64,000 nt of DNA from positions 160,907-224,906 of the forward strand of contig CAMXIF010000002.1 in the NCBI GenBank assembly GCA_947243845.1, in the 5' to 3' direction. The notes under the pieces are model-generated. The model made no database searches and had not been told where the DNA came from. It worked only from the letters and a program-made list of their open reading frames with translations. This DNA is from an uncultured bacterium. GTDB lineage: Bacteria; Bacillota; Clostridia; Lachnospirales; Lachnospiraceae. Of the stretch, positions 51,511 through 60,980 are shown piece after piece. The position numbers and the translations under genes are program-made. Position 1 is the first letter of the stretch, and each line of letters opens with the position of its first letter.

Positions 51511-52887
51511 TTACTGTCTCGTCAAATCCTGCACCCATTTGTACTTTCTGAAGCGAATCATCACCCACGGTATTTTTCCCACTTCATCCAGACAAGTACA
51601 GGCATAAACCACAAGCGGCGACCAGTGCAGTACAAACGCTCCCAAGAGCGCCAGTGGAATGGCTATCATCCACATACAGACTATCAGGCTATACATATCA
51701 AATATCGTGTCGCCGCCGCCATCCAGCACTCCGTTTATTGTGACCGTATTAACACAGCGTCCGATCATATAAATAGACATGATCACCATCATCCCCGTAA
51801 GATATCCCCGTGCCTGATCCGTCAGAATGACCATCCGCACTACAAAGGGTGTCACCGCAAGCACAAGTGCGGTGGAGATAATGCCAATAACATAAGAAAG
51901 GTTCTTAAGTTTGGTTCCATATGCCTTCCCCTTATCAAGACGTCCTGCACCAAGTTCGTTTCCTACCATGATACCGGCGGCGCTGCCGATTCCATTACAC
52001 ATACAACAGCTCAGATCCCGAACCACTGCCGCAACTGCATTTGCCGCCGCGGCATCGCTACCCATATGCCCCATAATTGCCGTATAGGATGTAAAACCGA
52101 CACCCCAGCACAGCGAGCCTCCCAAAAGAGGCAGACATTGCCTTATAAAATCAGCTTTTAACTGCTTTGGCAGATGCAGCATCCTGTTAAAAGCAGGACG
52201 AATATAGGATGCTTTGGATGATACAAAAATGCATAGCCCCAGTTCTATCACGCGGGCAATAGTCGTGGCAAGCGCTGCCCCTTTTGCCTGCATTCTCGGC
52301 GCTCCCAACAATCCAAATATGAACACTGCATTCAGACCTACATTCAAGACCACGGCGCATGAACTGATCAGCGCACCGGGTTTTACATGTTCTGATACCT
52401 TCATAATCGTCAGATAACATTGAGAAATCCCGGTAAGCAGATATGACCAGCCGGCAATGCGCAGATAGGAACTGCCTATGGCAATCAATGCGGGATCATG
52501 CGTAAAAATGTGCATCAGCAATCCTGGTACCAGTTCGCATGCCAGGAAAAACAGAATCGACAGGATACCACAAAATCGGAGCATCAGATTAAAAATATCC
52601 TCCAGAGTTTTTTTGTCCCCTTTGCCCCAATACTGCGCTCCAAGAATAGCGCCTGCTGCCGTGACAGCCCCAAGGAACATATTCTGGACAAACTGAATCT
52701 GCGTTGCCAGAGAAACGGCTGTCATCTCATTTTGGGCAACCTTTCCAAGCATCAGCGCGTCACCGGCGGCAACTGCGGCAAGCATCAGACTTTGCAGGGC
52801 AATCGGCAGAGCCAGCCTTGTCAGATTCCGGTAAAACTCTTTGTTGTTAATCAGCACTTCTTTTTGCTCTTTCAGTGAATTCATCAT
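51511..52887 (-). CDS. MATE family efflux transporter
   Basis: The 458-residue protein has twelve likely membrane segments. Its N-terminal half contains LALPIALQSLMLAAVAAGDA and its centre GAALATTIARVIELG, both typical of MATE exporters. Its two halves are homologous, with MVGNELGAG in the second half. MATE proteins use sodium or proton gradients to export drugs and metabolites. GAGG lies five bases before the ATG. It is distant from the polysaccharide genes and is not likely to be the missing Wzx flippase, though both belong to the MVF superfamily. Confidence 0.9.
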   Translation of the reverse strand: MMNSLKEQKEVLINNKEFYRNLTRLALPIALQSLMLAAVAAGDALMLGKVAQNEMTAVSLATQIQFVQNMFLGAVTAAGAILGAQYWGKGDKKTLEDIFNLMLRFCGILSILFFLACELVPGLLMHIFTHDPALIAIGSSYLRIAGWSYLLTGISQCYLTIMKVSEHVKPGALISSCAVVLNVGLNAVFIFGLLGAPRMQAKGAALATTIARVIELGLCIFVSSKASYIRPAFNRMLHLPKQLKADFIRQCLPLLGGSLCWGVGFTSYTAIMGHMGSDAAAANAVAAVVRDLSCCMCNGIGSAAGIMVGNELGAGRLDKGKAYGTKLKNLSYVIGIISTALVLAVTPFVVRMVILTDQARGYLTGMMVIMSIYMIGRCVNTVTINGVLDGGGDTIFDMYSLIVCMWMIAIPLALLGAFVLHWSPLVVYACTCLDEVGKIPWVMIRFRKYKWVQDLTRQ

Positions 52888-53001
52888 AATAACCTCTATA
52901 ATTTAGTCAATTCCAATAAGTCATTCTACCACAAAATCTGCAATATTGTCTATGTCTCCTGTATACCGTCCTGACATGTCCTAAAATAAAAAGAAGATAA
53001 C

Positions 53002-53028
53002 AAAAGCCCCGATAAAATCAGGGCTTTT
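53002..53028 (-). terminator. Terminator after tRNA-Cys
   Basis: AAAAGCCC (53002-53009) pairs with GGGCTTTT (53021-53028), with further pairing in the loop. On the minus strand it follows the tRNA-Cys by three bases and ends in a T-rich stretch. Confidence 0.75.
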
Positions 53029-53031
53029 GAG

Positions 53032-53103
53032 AGGCGCAGACCGGATTTGAACCGGTGGATACTGGTGTTGCAGACCATTGCCTTACCACTTGGCTACTGC
53101 GCC
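53032..53103 (-). tRNA. tRNA-Cys (GCA)
   Basis: The acceptor arms GGCGCAG and CTGCGCC pair fully, the D arm is GCC/GGC, the T arm holds GGTTCAAATCC, and the anticodon loop CTGCAAC gives GCA. It is 72 bases without an encoded CCA. The first anticodon-stem pair is mismatched (A-G), which is tolerated. Confidence 0.93.
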
Positions 53104-53129
53104 ATATTATACTGTTATTAAGAGTAAGA

Positions 53130-53201
53130 TGACTCCAACGGGAATCGAACCCGTGTTACCGCCGTGAAAGGGCGATGTCTTAACCGCTTGACCATGGAGC
53201 C
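53130..53201 (-). tRNA. tRNA-Glu (TTC)
   Basis: The acceptor arms GGCTCCA and TGGAGTC pair with one G-T, the T arm holds GGGTTCGATTCCC, and the anticodon loop CTTTCAC gives TTC. It is 72 bases without CCA and lies 26 bases upstream of tRNA-Cys, so the two are probably made as one transcript. Confidence 0.95.
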
Positions 53202-53304
53202 TTGTCATTTCTTTCCGGCGCTTCTACTTTATACTATGCTGCACCTGTGTAGATGATAACCTAACGGAGATTATCTTACCATACCCCAGTGTATTTGGCA
53301 AGTG

Positions 53305-53341
53305 AAAAATTAACGCAACAGGCAAATTTTTACCTGTTGCG
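53305..53341 (-). terminator. Terminator after the GH36 gene
   Basis: CGCAACAGG (53314-53322) pairs perfectly with CCTGTTGCG (53333-53341). On the minus strand the stem is followed by TTAATTTTT. It lies 30 bases after the alpha-galactosidase stop and isolates that operon from the tRNA genes. Confidence 0.85.
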
Positions 53342-53371
53342 CCTCTTATGAAACGTATTATCTGTAATTTA

Positions 53372-55552
53372 TCATATTTCTTTTGCTAAAACTGCCACAG
53401 CACGCATATCCTCCGGGATATGACACACTAATTTTCCATCTGTCACACGAACATCCGCTGCGGTATCAGAATAGATTTCTTCAATCTGATACATCCTGTC
53501 TGCCGGAAGCTGCACTTCCAGCGCCCCATCATGCTCCCCGTTAAAACTGTGGAACACCGCCATCAGTCCCTTTTTGTTCTCATGCTCTACACTGCCTTCC
53601 GTCCGCAGAAGGCACTGCCAGCCCTTAGGATGGCGATAGCTTATAATCTTCGGCCCATGCAAACTGCTGTAACCGTCCTTAATAATAGGCGCCGCCATTT
53701 TGTAAAAGGCAATCCCCCTGTCAATCACATTCCACTGTGCATCCGTCAGCCTTGTCACATCTCCAGACAGACACATCCTGCCTAAGAAGGTGTTGGCAAT
53801 AGAATATGCAATCCGCTTCAGGGAATCTTCCTGACGGATTACCGCCCAAATCTGACTCTGTCTCGGCAAGATCACACGATGCAAAGATGCCGCAATAATC
53901 GGAATCTCCTCACATTCATGGGCGTCCGAGAAAGAAGCCATACTGCACTCACTCATCATCAGAGGTTCCAGTTTATGTCCGCCGGAGGAACAGTTTTCCA
54001 GAATAATGCCGGGGATTTCCTTCTTAACCTTACGGATAAAAGAAAGTGATGCCTCCATATTTTCCCGAAGTCCCTCACCCAGAGAGTCCGCCCCGTCACA
54101 GCCAACACCGATGGTGTCATTATAATCCATCTTCATATAAGAAAAATCGTATTTGCGCAGGGTACCAATGACCCTCTCCTCCAAGTACTTCTGCACCCAC
54201 TCCTGCCGCATATCCCAGAATCTTCTCATGGAGGTGGTAAGCGGCGCACCGTTTCTCTTGAGCAGATGCTCTGTGTCCTGATAGGCCCTTGCTCTCTCTC
54301 CCACATTGTCAATCTCAAACCAGATGCCTGCCTTCATCCCATAAGACTTGATGGCCTCCACAGTCTTATCCAGTCCCTCCGGGAACAGCTCCTTTGACAC
54401 CTGGTAATCTCCCATGGCCACATCCCAGGGAATCCCCTCCTGTTTATACCAGCCGCAGTCGATCACAAAGTAAGAAAAGCCCTTATCTTTAATGGCCTCC
54501 AGAATCCCGCTGATATTCTCATGGGAAGGACAGCCCCAGGTAGTGCAGTATTCATTGAAAATAAGGGGAAGCGGCTGCTCCGACTCAGGCCCTTTATCCA
54601 CCATCTCATCCAAAGCTGCCGTCATCCTCTGGGAAATATTCTCTATCCCGCCACCCCTGCACACGGATAAAATTGCCATGGGCGACATGAAAGTCTCTCC
54701 CGGCGCCACCTGCTTCATCCAGTGACCAAAATCATAATCCGCCAGTCCGCCGGAAAGCGCAGCCTCATCCCCTCTGCGATAAACTTCCATCTGCCAGCTG
54801 GCATTGTGCATAAGCTGTGCGCCCCAAAAAATATCAGACTTCGTATCTTCCACCACCGCATAGGGAAAATATCCGTTTACCGGCATGGAACCCACCTGAC
54901 CAAACCGCTCACAACGCACCGCGTGACCGCCCCAGGAAGGTTCCAGCTGTAAGTCCTCCAAAAGCTGAGATTCCACTCTGCCCTCCATGCTCCACACACT
55001 GCGAATGCGATGCAGCTTCATCAGTCCGCTCTCGTCCGCCCCCACAAAAGGTGAGATACCGCCCAGGGAAAAGCTGGAAAGCATTTCCAGATTGGCCGCC
55101 TGCCCGGAAGCGTTCTCAAACACTGTATAGGATATAAGACTCTTCTTTCCTTCTTTCCATACAAGATAATGCCGATAACGGTAACCCCGCTTATCTGAAA
55201 AAGTTGTGCAGATCACCGTCCTGTCACTTTTCCCATTTTCTTCCTGATTCTCCGACACAGGATGCGGTGCACAGATCTCACTATCCTCACACTTTATCTC
55301 CTGCCCCTCCAGCACAAGCGCCTGCACGGATGCGCTCTGCCGCATGGTTCTGCCACCCGCGTAACCGCCCGCATAAGTATCCCCGGAAAGCTTCACCTGC
55401 ACCAGAGAATCTGCATAGGGCTTTTCCCGGTAGGCAACCTCATAAGCCATATCCGCCGGCAAAAGGACGAGTTCCACGCTCCCCATCTCCTCATCCTGCA
55501 CATAACAGGCACGCATATCCCCAAATACATATTCGCCATATATCTTCTTCAT
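53372..55552 (-). CDS. GH36 alpha-galactosidase
   Basis: The 726-residue cytoplasmic enzyme has the GH36 layout: an N-terminal beta-sandwich (to about 320), a TIM barrel and a C-terminal beta domain. Motifs seen are FVIDCGWY (362-369), WFEIDNVGE (411-419), the nucleophile Asp476 in YMKMDYN, ENCSSGGH (519-526) and the acid/base segment FSDAHE (541-546). Most relatives have SDxxD at the last site, whereas here it is SDAHE, so the precise subgroup or substrate may differ. GH36 enzymes split alpha-galactosides such as melibiose and raffinose. It is the third gene of an operon with a sugar-sensing kinase and a binding protein. Confidence 0.9.
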   Translation of the reverse strand: MKKIYGEYVFGDMRACYVQDEEMGSVELVLLPADMAYEVAYREKPYADSLVQVKLSGDTYAGGYAGGRTMRQSASVQALVLEGQEIKCEDSEICAPHPVSENQEENGKSDRTVICTTFSDKRGYRYRHYLVWKEGKKSLISYTVFENASGQAANLEMLSSFSLGGISPFVGADESGLMKLHRIRSVWSMEGRVESQLLEDLQLEPSWGGHAVRCERFGQVGSMPVNGYFPYAVVEDTKSDIFWGAQLMHNASWQMEVYRRGDEAALSGGLADYDFGHWMKQVAPGETFMSPMAILSVCRGGGIENISQRMTAALDEMVDKGPESEQPLPLIFNEYCTTWGCPSHENISGILEAIKDKGFSYFVIDCGWYKQEGIPWDVAMGDYQVSKELFPEGLDKTVEAIKSYGMKAGIWFEIDNVGERARAYQDTEHLLKRNGAPLTTSMRRFWDMRQEWVQKYLEERVIGTLRKYDFSYMKMDYNDTIGVGCDGADSLGEGLRENMEASLSFIRKVKKEIPGIILENCSSGGHKLEPLMMSECSMASFSDAHECEEIPIIAASLHRVILPRQSQIWAVIRQEDSLKRIAYSIANTFLGRMCLSGDVTRLTDAQWNVIDRGIAFYKMAAPIIKDGYSSLHGPKIISYRHPKGWQCLLRTEGSVEHENKKGLMAVFHSFNGEHDGALEVQLPADRMYQIEEIYSDTAADVRVTDGKLVCHIPEDMRAVAVLAKEI

Positions 55553-55581
55553 CTTACCTGCTGTCCCTCTGTCCTTATCTG

Positions 55582-56901
55582 TTATTTTGCCAACGCTTCC
55601 TCCTGAAGCCGGTCAAACTCTGCCATACACTCATCCACCGTAGCGCCGTTTAACAAATCTCTCACGATCAGACAGGTGTTTCCCCACTGTTCCACATTCA
55701 TACTGGCGTTTGCACCAAGCACATATACATTTTGCTGAATCCTGTCATTCAACGGTTTGAGCGCCGGGATACACTCCACTTCCACATTCTTAGATGGTGA
55801 AATTACCCGGTTAGTCTCCGCATAAACCTGCAGTGCCTCATCGGAAAGTATAACATCCATAACTTTCAGCGCATCTTCCCCATGCTCTGCATTGATACCC
55901 ACACCAAAACCTGTCATGGGTATAACCGGCATCTGTCCGCGGCTGCTGGGAAATCCAATCACTGTCATCTCAAAATCCGTCTTCCCGTAGGCAGTCTCCG
56001 TATTAGCTGCGCCCCAATAAGCCATAACAATGGGTGTTTTCTGCGCAAGAAAATCCGCTCCTTCTCCCTCGATTGCCTCACTCACATAAGCCTTCTCGGC
56101 GTCCACATATCCCTTGTCGATCATCTCCTGCAAGAATTCAAATCCCGGACGCATGTAATCACTGTATTTGGTCTCACCACTGTTGAGTGCTGCTATTTCT
56201 GCCTCTGTATTTCCGCCATTATATAAATCCGCATAAGCCTGCGCCAAGACAAAAGTCTCCAACCACCATCTGTTAGCGCCCACCGGCGTTTCGATTCCAT
56301 TCTCCTTGAACACTCTGCAGCATTCCAAAAACTCTTCCGGTGTCTCCGGAAGTTCCAGGCCATACTGATCAAACATACTTTTATTGATAAACAGACCGTA
56401 AGCCACGACCTCCTGCGGTATCGCAACCAGTTTGCCGTCTACCATATTGGCGGCCTTCACCACATCTCTTAAATTCTTAGCGCTATCTAAATCTGAAAGG
56501 TCTCTCAACCTGTCTTCTTCCGCCAAGATACGAATGGTATCCGGATTCAGCAGATAAATATCATCCATATCGTTACGCACCCGCTCAAGCGTCACATCAT
56601 CATAGGTCTTATCCTGATAATCCTCTGCTGTGTATGTCACATATCCTACGCGCAGACCAAGTTTTTCTTCGGCCATCAGGATTGTCTTATCTGCCGCACT
56701 CCTGGCGACATTTTCCACGTTCGCCTCCGTTTTCTCCATTGGGCTGAATAAATTCACAACCCTTTCATCATTCTTCTCCACGACAATCAATTCAGTATCT
56801 AATCCACCTTTTTCTCCACACGCCACCATGGTACAAAACGCTATCCCGGCGATGCACATGATCCCTAATCTTTTGAGATTGCATTTTATCAATAAATTCA
56901 T
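55582..56901 (-). CDS. Extracellular solute-binding lipoprotein (family 1-like)
   Basis: The 439-residue protein has a signal peptide and lipobox FCTMVACG with the modified cysteine at position 28. The mature part is a two-lobed ABC-type binding protein with VDGKLVAIPQEVVAYGLFIN near residue 155, ETPEEFLECCRVFKENG near residue 180 and IPMTGFGVGIN near residue 320. No permease or ATPase gene is in the operon. Its position directly after a hybrid histidine kinase suggests that it presents sugar to the kinase sensor, or that it works with a permease encoded elsewhere. The start at 56901 is preferred over a GTG four codons upstream. Confidence 0.87.
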   Translation of the reverse strand: MNLLIKCNLKRLGIMCIAGIAFCTMVACGEKGGLDTELIVVEKNDERVVNLFSPMEKTEANVENVARSAADKTILMAEEKLGLRVGYVTYTAEDYQDKTYDDVTLERVRNDMDDIYLLNPDTIRILAEEDRLRDLSDLDSAKNLRDVVKAANMVDGKLVAIPQEVVAYGLFINKSMFDQYGLELPETPEEFLECCRVFKENGIETPVGANRWWLETFVLAQAYADLYNGGNTEAEIAALNSGETKYSDYMRPGFEFLQEMIDKGYVDAEKAYVSEAIEGEGADFLAQKTPIVMAYWGAANTETAYGKTDFEMTVIGFPSSRGQMPVIPMTGFGVGINAEHGEDALKVMDVILSDEALQVYAETNRVISPSKNVEVECIPALKPLNDRIQQNVYVLGANASMNVEQWGNTCLIVRDLLNGATVDECMAEFDRLQEEALAK

Positions 56902-56985
56902 GATCTTTTCCACTTCCTAATTACAAGTATAAACTTTGCATGCATGCCCATTAACAATACATTCAGACTTATCAGTTGCTGCGTC

Positions 56986-59565
56986 CTACTGTTCTTTTCG
57001 AGTGTACTGTCTGATTATCTGCCGCAGCAATTCTATATCGATCGGTTTCGCAAGATGAACATTCATTCCCGCATTTAGAGCATCTTTTTCATCCTCTGCA
57101 AAAGCATTCGCCGTCATAGCAATAATCGGAATCTCTCTCGCATCCCTGCGCTCTAATGCCCTGATTGCTCTTGTAGCATCGTATCCATTCATGACCGGCA
57201 TCTGCACATCCATAAGAATAGCGTCAAACTCTCCTTCCTCTGAGGCTGCAAACCTTTCTACTGCCAGCTGCCCATTTTCAACAATTTCACATCCCGCGTT
57301 CTCCAGTAACAGGATCTCCTGTAATATTTCCGCATTAATCTCATTATCTTCCGCAGCAAGGAAATGCAAACCTTCCAGGTTACTGCCCGCTTTGGTTTCC
57401 GGTTCTTCAGTCGATGCCGCCCCCGACTGCATTTCCCTTATTTTATCCTTAAATGCCGATGCAAAGAACGGTCTAAAGAGAATACCCGTATTCTCTATCT
57501 GCAAAATATCCTCCGTCCCTTCTTCATCATGCTCTGCCATAAACAGAATTGGCATCATACCTCCTGCTTCCTGTCTGATTTTACTTACCGCCTCCACACA
57601 GCCTGCATCCGCTATATTTCCCCGCAGCAAAATCACTTGGCAACTCTCCTCCTCATTACTGCACTTATGCAAAAGGGACAATGCTTCCTCCATACTATGT
57701 GCTAAGGACGACTCTACCCCCACATCCTTCATGAGAATCTGAATATTCTCGCACTCCTCCGTGTCCGCGTCAGCCACCAGAATTCGTGAAATACCTTTTT
57801 CCTCCCAGAACTGCCGGTTCGCCCGCCCCTCCGGTATCCGAAATTCCAATTCAACCCTGAACAGGCTTCCCTGATCCACTTCACTGAAAACTTCAATCAT
57901 TCCGCCCATGAGCTCTATGATGTTTTTCGTGATTGCCATTCCCAGCCCTGTGCCCTGCACCTTATTCGTTGTACTGTTTTCCGCCCGCGTAAAAGCATCA
58001 AAAATTGTCTCCAGATACTCCTTTGTCATACCGTATCCGTTATCCTGCACTTCAATCCTGATACTCTCATACTGGCCGGAACGTTGTTTTAACCCTATAA
58101 TGCGCAGCCAGATATTTCCTCCCGTCTGTGTATACTTTACCGCATTGGACAGGAGATTAATCAAAACCTGATTGACGCGTGTCTCATCCCCCATCAGACA
58201 TTCATGTTTAATCCCTGTCACTTCAAGCAAGAATTTCTGCTCTTTCGCCTCCGCCATGGGACGAATAATCGCATCCACAGAAGATACTAAGTCACTTAGG
58301 GTAAATTCTTCCACATTCAAAACAACTTTGCCGCTCTCAATTTTAGACACATCAAGAATATCATTGATCAGGCTGAGCAGATGCTGTCCTGACGCCATAA
58401 TCTTCTTCGTATATTCCCGCACTTTATCCGGATTATCCGCATCCTTGGCCAACAATGTTGTAAAGCCCAAGACCGCATTCATCGGCGTGCGGATATCATG
58501 GGACATGTTAGAAAGAAACATCGTTTTTGAGTTGCTCGCAATCTGTGCCGCCTGCAGAGCTTCCGCCAGTCTGCGGTTACTGATTTCTCTCTCCGCTTCC
58601 CGCTCTTTTCTTATCTTACCCTGCTGTCTTTGATTAAAATAATATAAAATACAACACAGGAGAAATGCTATCAGCATAGCTGCAACAACAATAAAAATAT
58701 GTTGAGTTACAGTCCGGCCTTCCTGCTGTATCGCTTCTATCGGCACATAACCAATCAAATATAGGGTTCCATCATTCACGGACCACATATAGTTCAGAGA
58801 ATTCTTATTCCTGATATCATGATAAAACATGATATTCTGATTCTCTCTCAGGCACACTTCCACCTGCTCTCGCAGACCATCTTCCCGGATATCATTTGCA
58901 CGGTAATAATCCGTCAAATTTAAGTGACCTGCACTCCGTTCGCCCATCCCCTTGGGCTTTAACACGAACCGTTCCGTTTCCCTATCCATAATATAAAGCA
59001 TGGCCTTATTATTATAAAAGCCCTCGGGAAGAGATTTATCAAAAGAATCATAAATATACTCTACATAAAGCGTTGCAACCTCCCGCTCATCTTTTACAAC
59101 AGGACACTTGATACAGTAAGCCCAGGTTCCCATATAATTCAGATAGGATTGTGATACCGGTAATCCATCAATCGTACCTCCCGCAGAAAAGTCCATTTCC
59201 TCCTCCGTAAATACCTCCCCGGTGCTGGATATTCCTTCTATCTCTCCTGCCCGTATCAGAGCAATCCTCACCATTGTCTCGCTTTTTGTAAAACTTCGGA
59301 CATACTCCTCCGGTTCCTCCATTGCAGCCACTCCCTGAGCCATCAGCCGTTGATACTCTGCCTCTTTGTTCAACATGGCTTCCAGCGTACATTCTATCAG
59401 GTTAAGACTCTCATTCAGATTCTGCGTTGCTGAATCCGCCATCTCCTTGGTAATTTTATGCGATAACGAGAACACAATAATCCCTAAAATGAAAAAGACC
59501 AAAATAATAGAAACAAGCAGTGAAATTCCTCTATCTTTCTTACCTTCCTCATGCTTCTTTCTCAT
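56986..59565 (-). CDS. Hybrid sensor histidine kinase with one degenerate receiver
   Basis: The 859-residue protein has membrane segments at about 15-34 and 289-309 around an outer sensor domain, then HisKA with His356 in SHDIRTPMNAVLG. The ATPase domain has NAVKYT, VQDNGYGM and GTGLGMAIT. The first receiver (about 592-712) lacks the phosphoacceptor: LLRGN replaces the usual LLD. The second (about 732-855) has Asp786 in LMDVQMPVMNG. The ATG at 59565 has GGAG seven bases upstream; a TTG ten codons earlier is less likely. It heads the operon with the binding protein and alpha-galactosidase, so it probably senses the sugar they act on. Confidence 0.9.
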   Translation of the reverse strand: MRKKHEEGKKDRGISLLVSIILVFFILGIIVFSLSHKITKEMADSATQNLNESLNLIECTLEAMLNKEAEYQRLMAQGVAAMEEPEEYVRSFTKSETMVRIALIRAGEIEGISSTGEVFTEEEMDFSAGGTIDGLPVSQSYLNYMGTWAYCIKCPVVKDEREVATLYVEYIYDSFDKSLPEGFYNNKAMLYIMDRETERFVLKPKGMGERSAGHLNLTDYYRANDIREDGLREQVEVCLRENQNIMFYHDIRNKNSLNYMWSVNDGTLYLIGYVPIEAIQQEGRTVTQHIFIVVAAMLIAFLLCCILYYFNQRQQGKIRKEREAEREISNRRLAEALQAAQIASNSKTMFLSNMSHDIRTPMNAVLGFTTLLAKDADNPDKVREYTKKIMASGQHLLSLINDILDVSKIESGKVVLNVEEFTLSDLVSSVDAIIRPMAEAKEQKFLLEVTGIKHECLMGDETRVNQVLINLLSNAVKYTQTGGNIWLRIIGLKQRSGQYESIRIEVQDNGYGMTKEYLETIFDAFTRAENSTTNKVQGTGLGMAITKNIIELMGGMIEVFSEVDQGSLFRVELEFRIPEGRANRQFWEEKGISRILVADADTEECENIQILMKDVGVESSLAHSMEEALSLLHKCSNEEESCQVILLRGNIADAGCVEAVSKIRQEAGGMMPILFMAEHDEEGTEDILQIENTGILFRPFFASAFKDKIREMQSGAASTEEPETKAGSNLEGLHFLAAEDNEINAEILQEILLLENAGCEIVENGQLAVERFAASEEGEFDAILMDVQMPVMNGYDATRAIRALERRDAREIPIIAMTANAFAEDEKDALNAGMNVHLAKPIDIELLRQIIRQYTRKEQ

Positions 59566-59661
59566 TTTGGATCTCCGTTTCGTTCTTATAACCAACTGAT
59601 TCAGTATTCCTTATGCCTCTGCAGGGAATCAGCTTCTTGCCTATATAATAATTTCTTCTTT

Positions 59662-59690
59662 ATTATATTCCCTTTTATACATAAAGTCAG
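59662..59690 (-). promoter_or_regulatory. Promoter of the hybrid kinase operon
   Basis: On the minus strand CTGACT (59685-59690) and a perfect TATAAT (59662-59667) are 17 bases apart, about 97 bases before the ATG. The -35 box is imperfect. Confidence 0.5.
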
Positions 59691-59723
59691 TACGCAAAAT
59701 AATTTTTTGATATTCTGCACATA

Positions 59724-59763
59724 AAAAGGGTGGGAGAACAGTGTGTATTTATCACTGTTCTCC
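59724..59763 (-). terminator. Terminator after the hexosamine kinase gene
   Basis: GGAGAACAGTG (59733-59743) pairs perfectly with CACTGTTCTCC (59753-59763). On the minus strand it is followed after a few bases by TTTTT. It lies about 108 bases after the kinase stop. Confidence 0.7.
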
Positions 59764-59870
59764 AGCATTCATCTTATATGCAATTCCTCAACCGCGCCTC
59801 AAACCAGAGATGTTCTGCCGCCCTGTCCAAGATTGCCTTTTTGATGAATTCCTATAATATCTATGTAGCT

Positions 59871-60980
59871 TTACAAATAACTCTCTACGATCTCCTGCAT
59901 CTGCGCCCATTTGTCCTCCATGTCTTTCACCATGGCAAACTGTGTCCGGCAGCGATCCAGATTGTGTTCCGGACGATGAATCTTGTAATAATGATCCCCT
60001 TCCAGATAATCTGTCAAAAACCGGATCCCACATTCCAGCGTCATCAGCTTTGCACCCATAGGAAGCATCCTGATCTCCTTCTCTGTCAATGAGCCTTCAC
60101 AACCTTCGATAAACCCTTTGGTATACAGTGAAAACAATTCCAGGTCACAGGATATTTTGGACAGATCTTTCTCATCCTCTTCCCCTGTATTCGCCCCGAA
60201 CCGAATGGAATCCCCATAATCGTACAGGGCAGAACCGGGCATAACTGTATCCAAGTCAATAACACAGATTCCCTTACCCGTCTCATGATCCAGCATAATA
60301 TTATTGAGCTTCGTATCATTGTGGCTGACCCGTAGCGGAATCTCACCGGATGCCAGCATATCACAAAGTATGTGACAATCCTCCTCGCGTTCCATCGCAA
60401 ACCGGATCTCGTCCTCCACCTCAGCCGCACGATGCATGGAATCAGCCTTCACCGCCTCTTTAAACTTATCCATACGGTCAATGGTATTATGGAAATCCGG
60501 GATTGTTTCATGCAGACTTTCCGCCGGATATTCCTCCAAAAGCTTTTGGAAATGGCCAAAGGCTACAGCGCTTTCATAAAAATCTTCCGGACGTTTCACC
60601 ACGTCAAAGCTGTCGGCGCCTTCCACAAACAGATATACCCTCCAGAACGTACCGTCCTCTTCCTTCCAATAGGAACCGCCTCCCCGAATCGGAATTACAT
60701 TCAGCGCCTCCCTTTCAGGATCCCCGCCGTTTTCCCTGATCTTTTGTTGGAGAAAGCTTGTTACTCCCATAACATTCTCCATCAGGCCATCAGGATCCTT
60801 AAACACTTCATGGTTCATTCTCTGCAGAATATATCTACGCACCCTCTCCGGCGTCACCCGGCAAGTCAGGAGAAATGTATCATTGATATGTCCATTACCA
60901 TGAGCATTAATGCTTTCCAGTTCTCCCTCAATCTCAAATTGTTCTGCAATCCTTATTAATTCCGACTTCTCTCTACCCAT
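59871..60980 (-). CDS. N-acetylhexosamine 1-kinase-like (NahK-type) phosphotransferase
   Basis: The 369-residue protein has the aminoglycoside phosphotransferase/NahK fold. The N-terminal NGHINDTF (29-36) is the nucleotide loop, SHNDTKLNNIML (219-230) holds the catalytic Asp222, and VIDLDTVMPG (240-249) holds the metal-binding acid. NahK phosphorylates GlcNAc or GalNAc at C1 in the lacto-N-biose pathway. The usual partners (lacto-N-biose phosphorylase, UDP-sugar uridylyltransferase, epimerase) are not here, so the substrate is less certain. GGGAGGTG precedes the ATG. It is upstream of the sugar-sensing operon but separated from it by a terminator. Confidence 0.85.
   Translation of the reverse strand: MGREKSELIRIAEQFEIEGELESINAHGNGHINDTFLLTCRVTPERVRRYILQRMNHEVFKDPDGLMENVMGVTSFLQQKIRENGGDPEREALNVIPIRGGGSYWKEEDGTFWRVYLFVEGADSFDVVKRPEDFYESAVAFGHFQKLLEEYPAESLHETIPDFHNTIDRMDKFKEAVKADSMHRAAEVEDEIRFAMEREEDCHILCDMLASGEIPLRVSHNDTKLNNIMLDHETGKGICVIDLDTVMPGSALYDYGDSIRFGANTGEEDEKDLSKISCDLELFSLYTKGFIEGCEGSLTEKEIRMLPMGAKLMTLECGIRFLTDYLEGDHYYKIHRPEHNLDRCRTQFAMVKDMEDKWAQMQEIVESYL

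Larger units (their letters stand above)
59596..59870. other. Intergenic region between hexosamine kinase and hybrid kinase
   Basis: This 275-base stretch carries the hybrid-kinase promoter (59662-59690) and the hexosamine-kinase terminator (59724-59763). No further gene was seen. Confidence 0.6.

Noticed and set aside
51511..52887. MATE protein as the missing Wzx flippase of the polysaccharide locus
   Set aside because: It is 13 kb away from the locus, separated by unrelated operons, and has the pattern of drug exporters.
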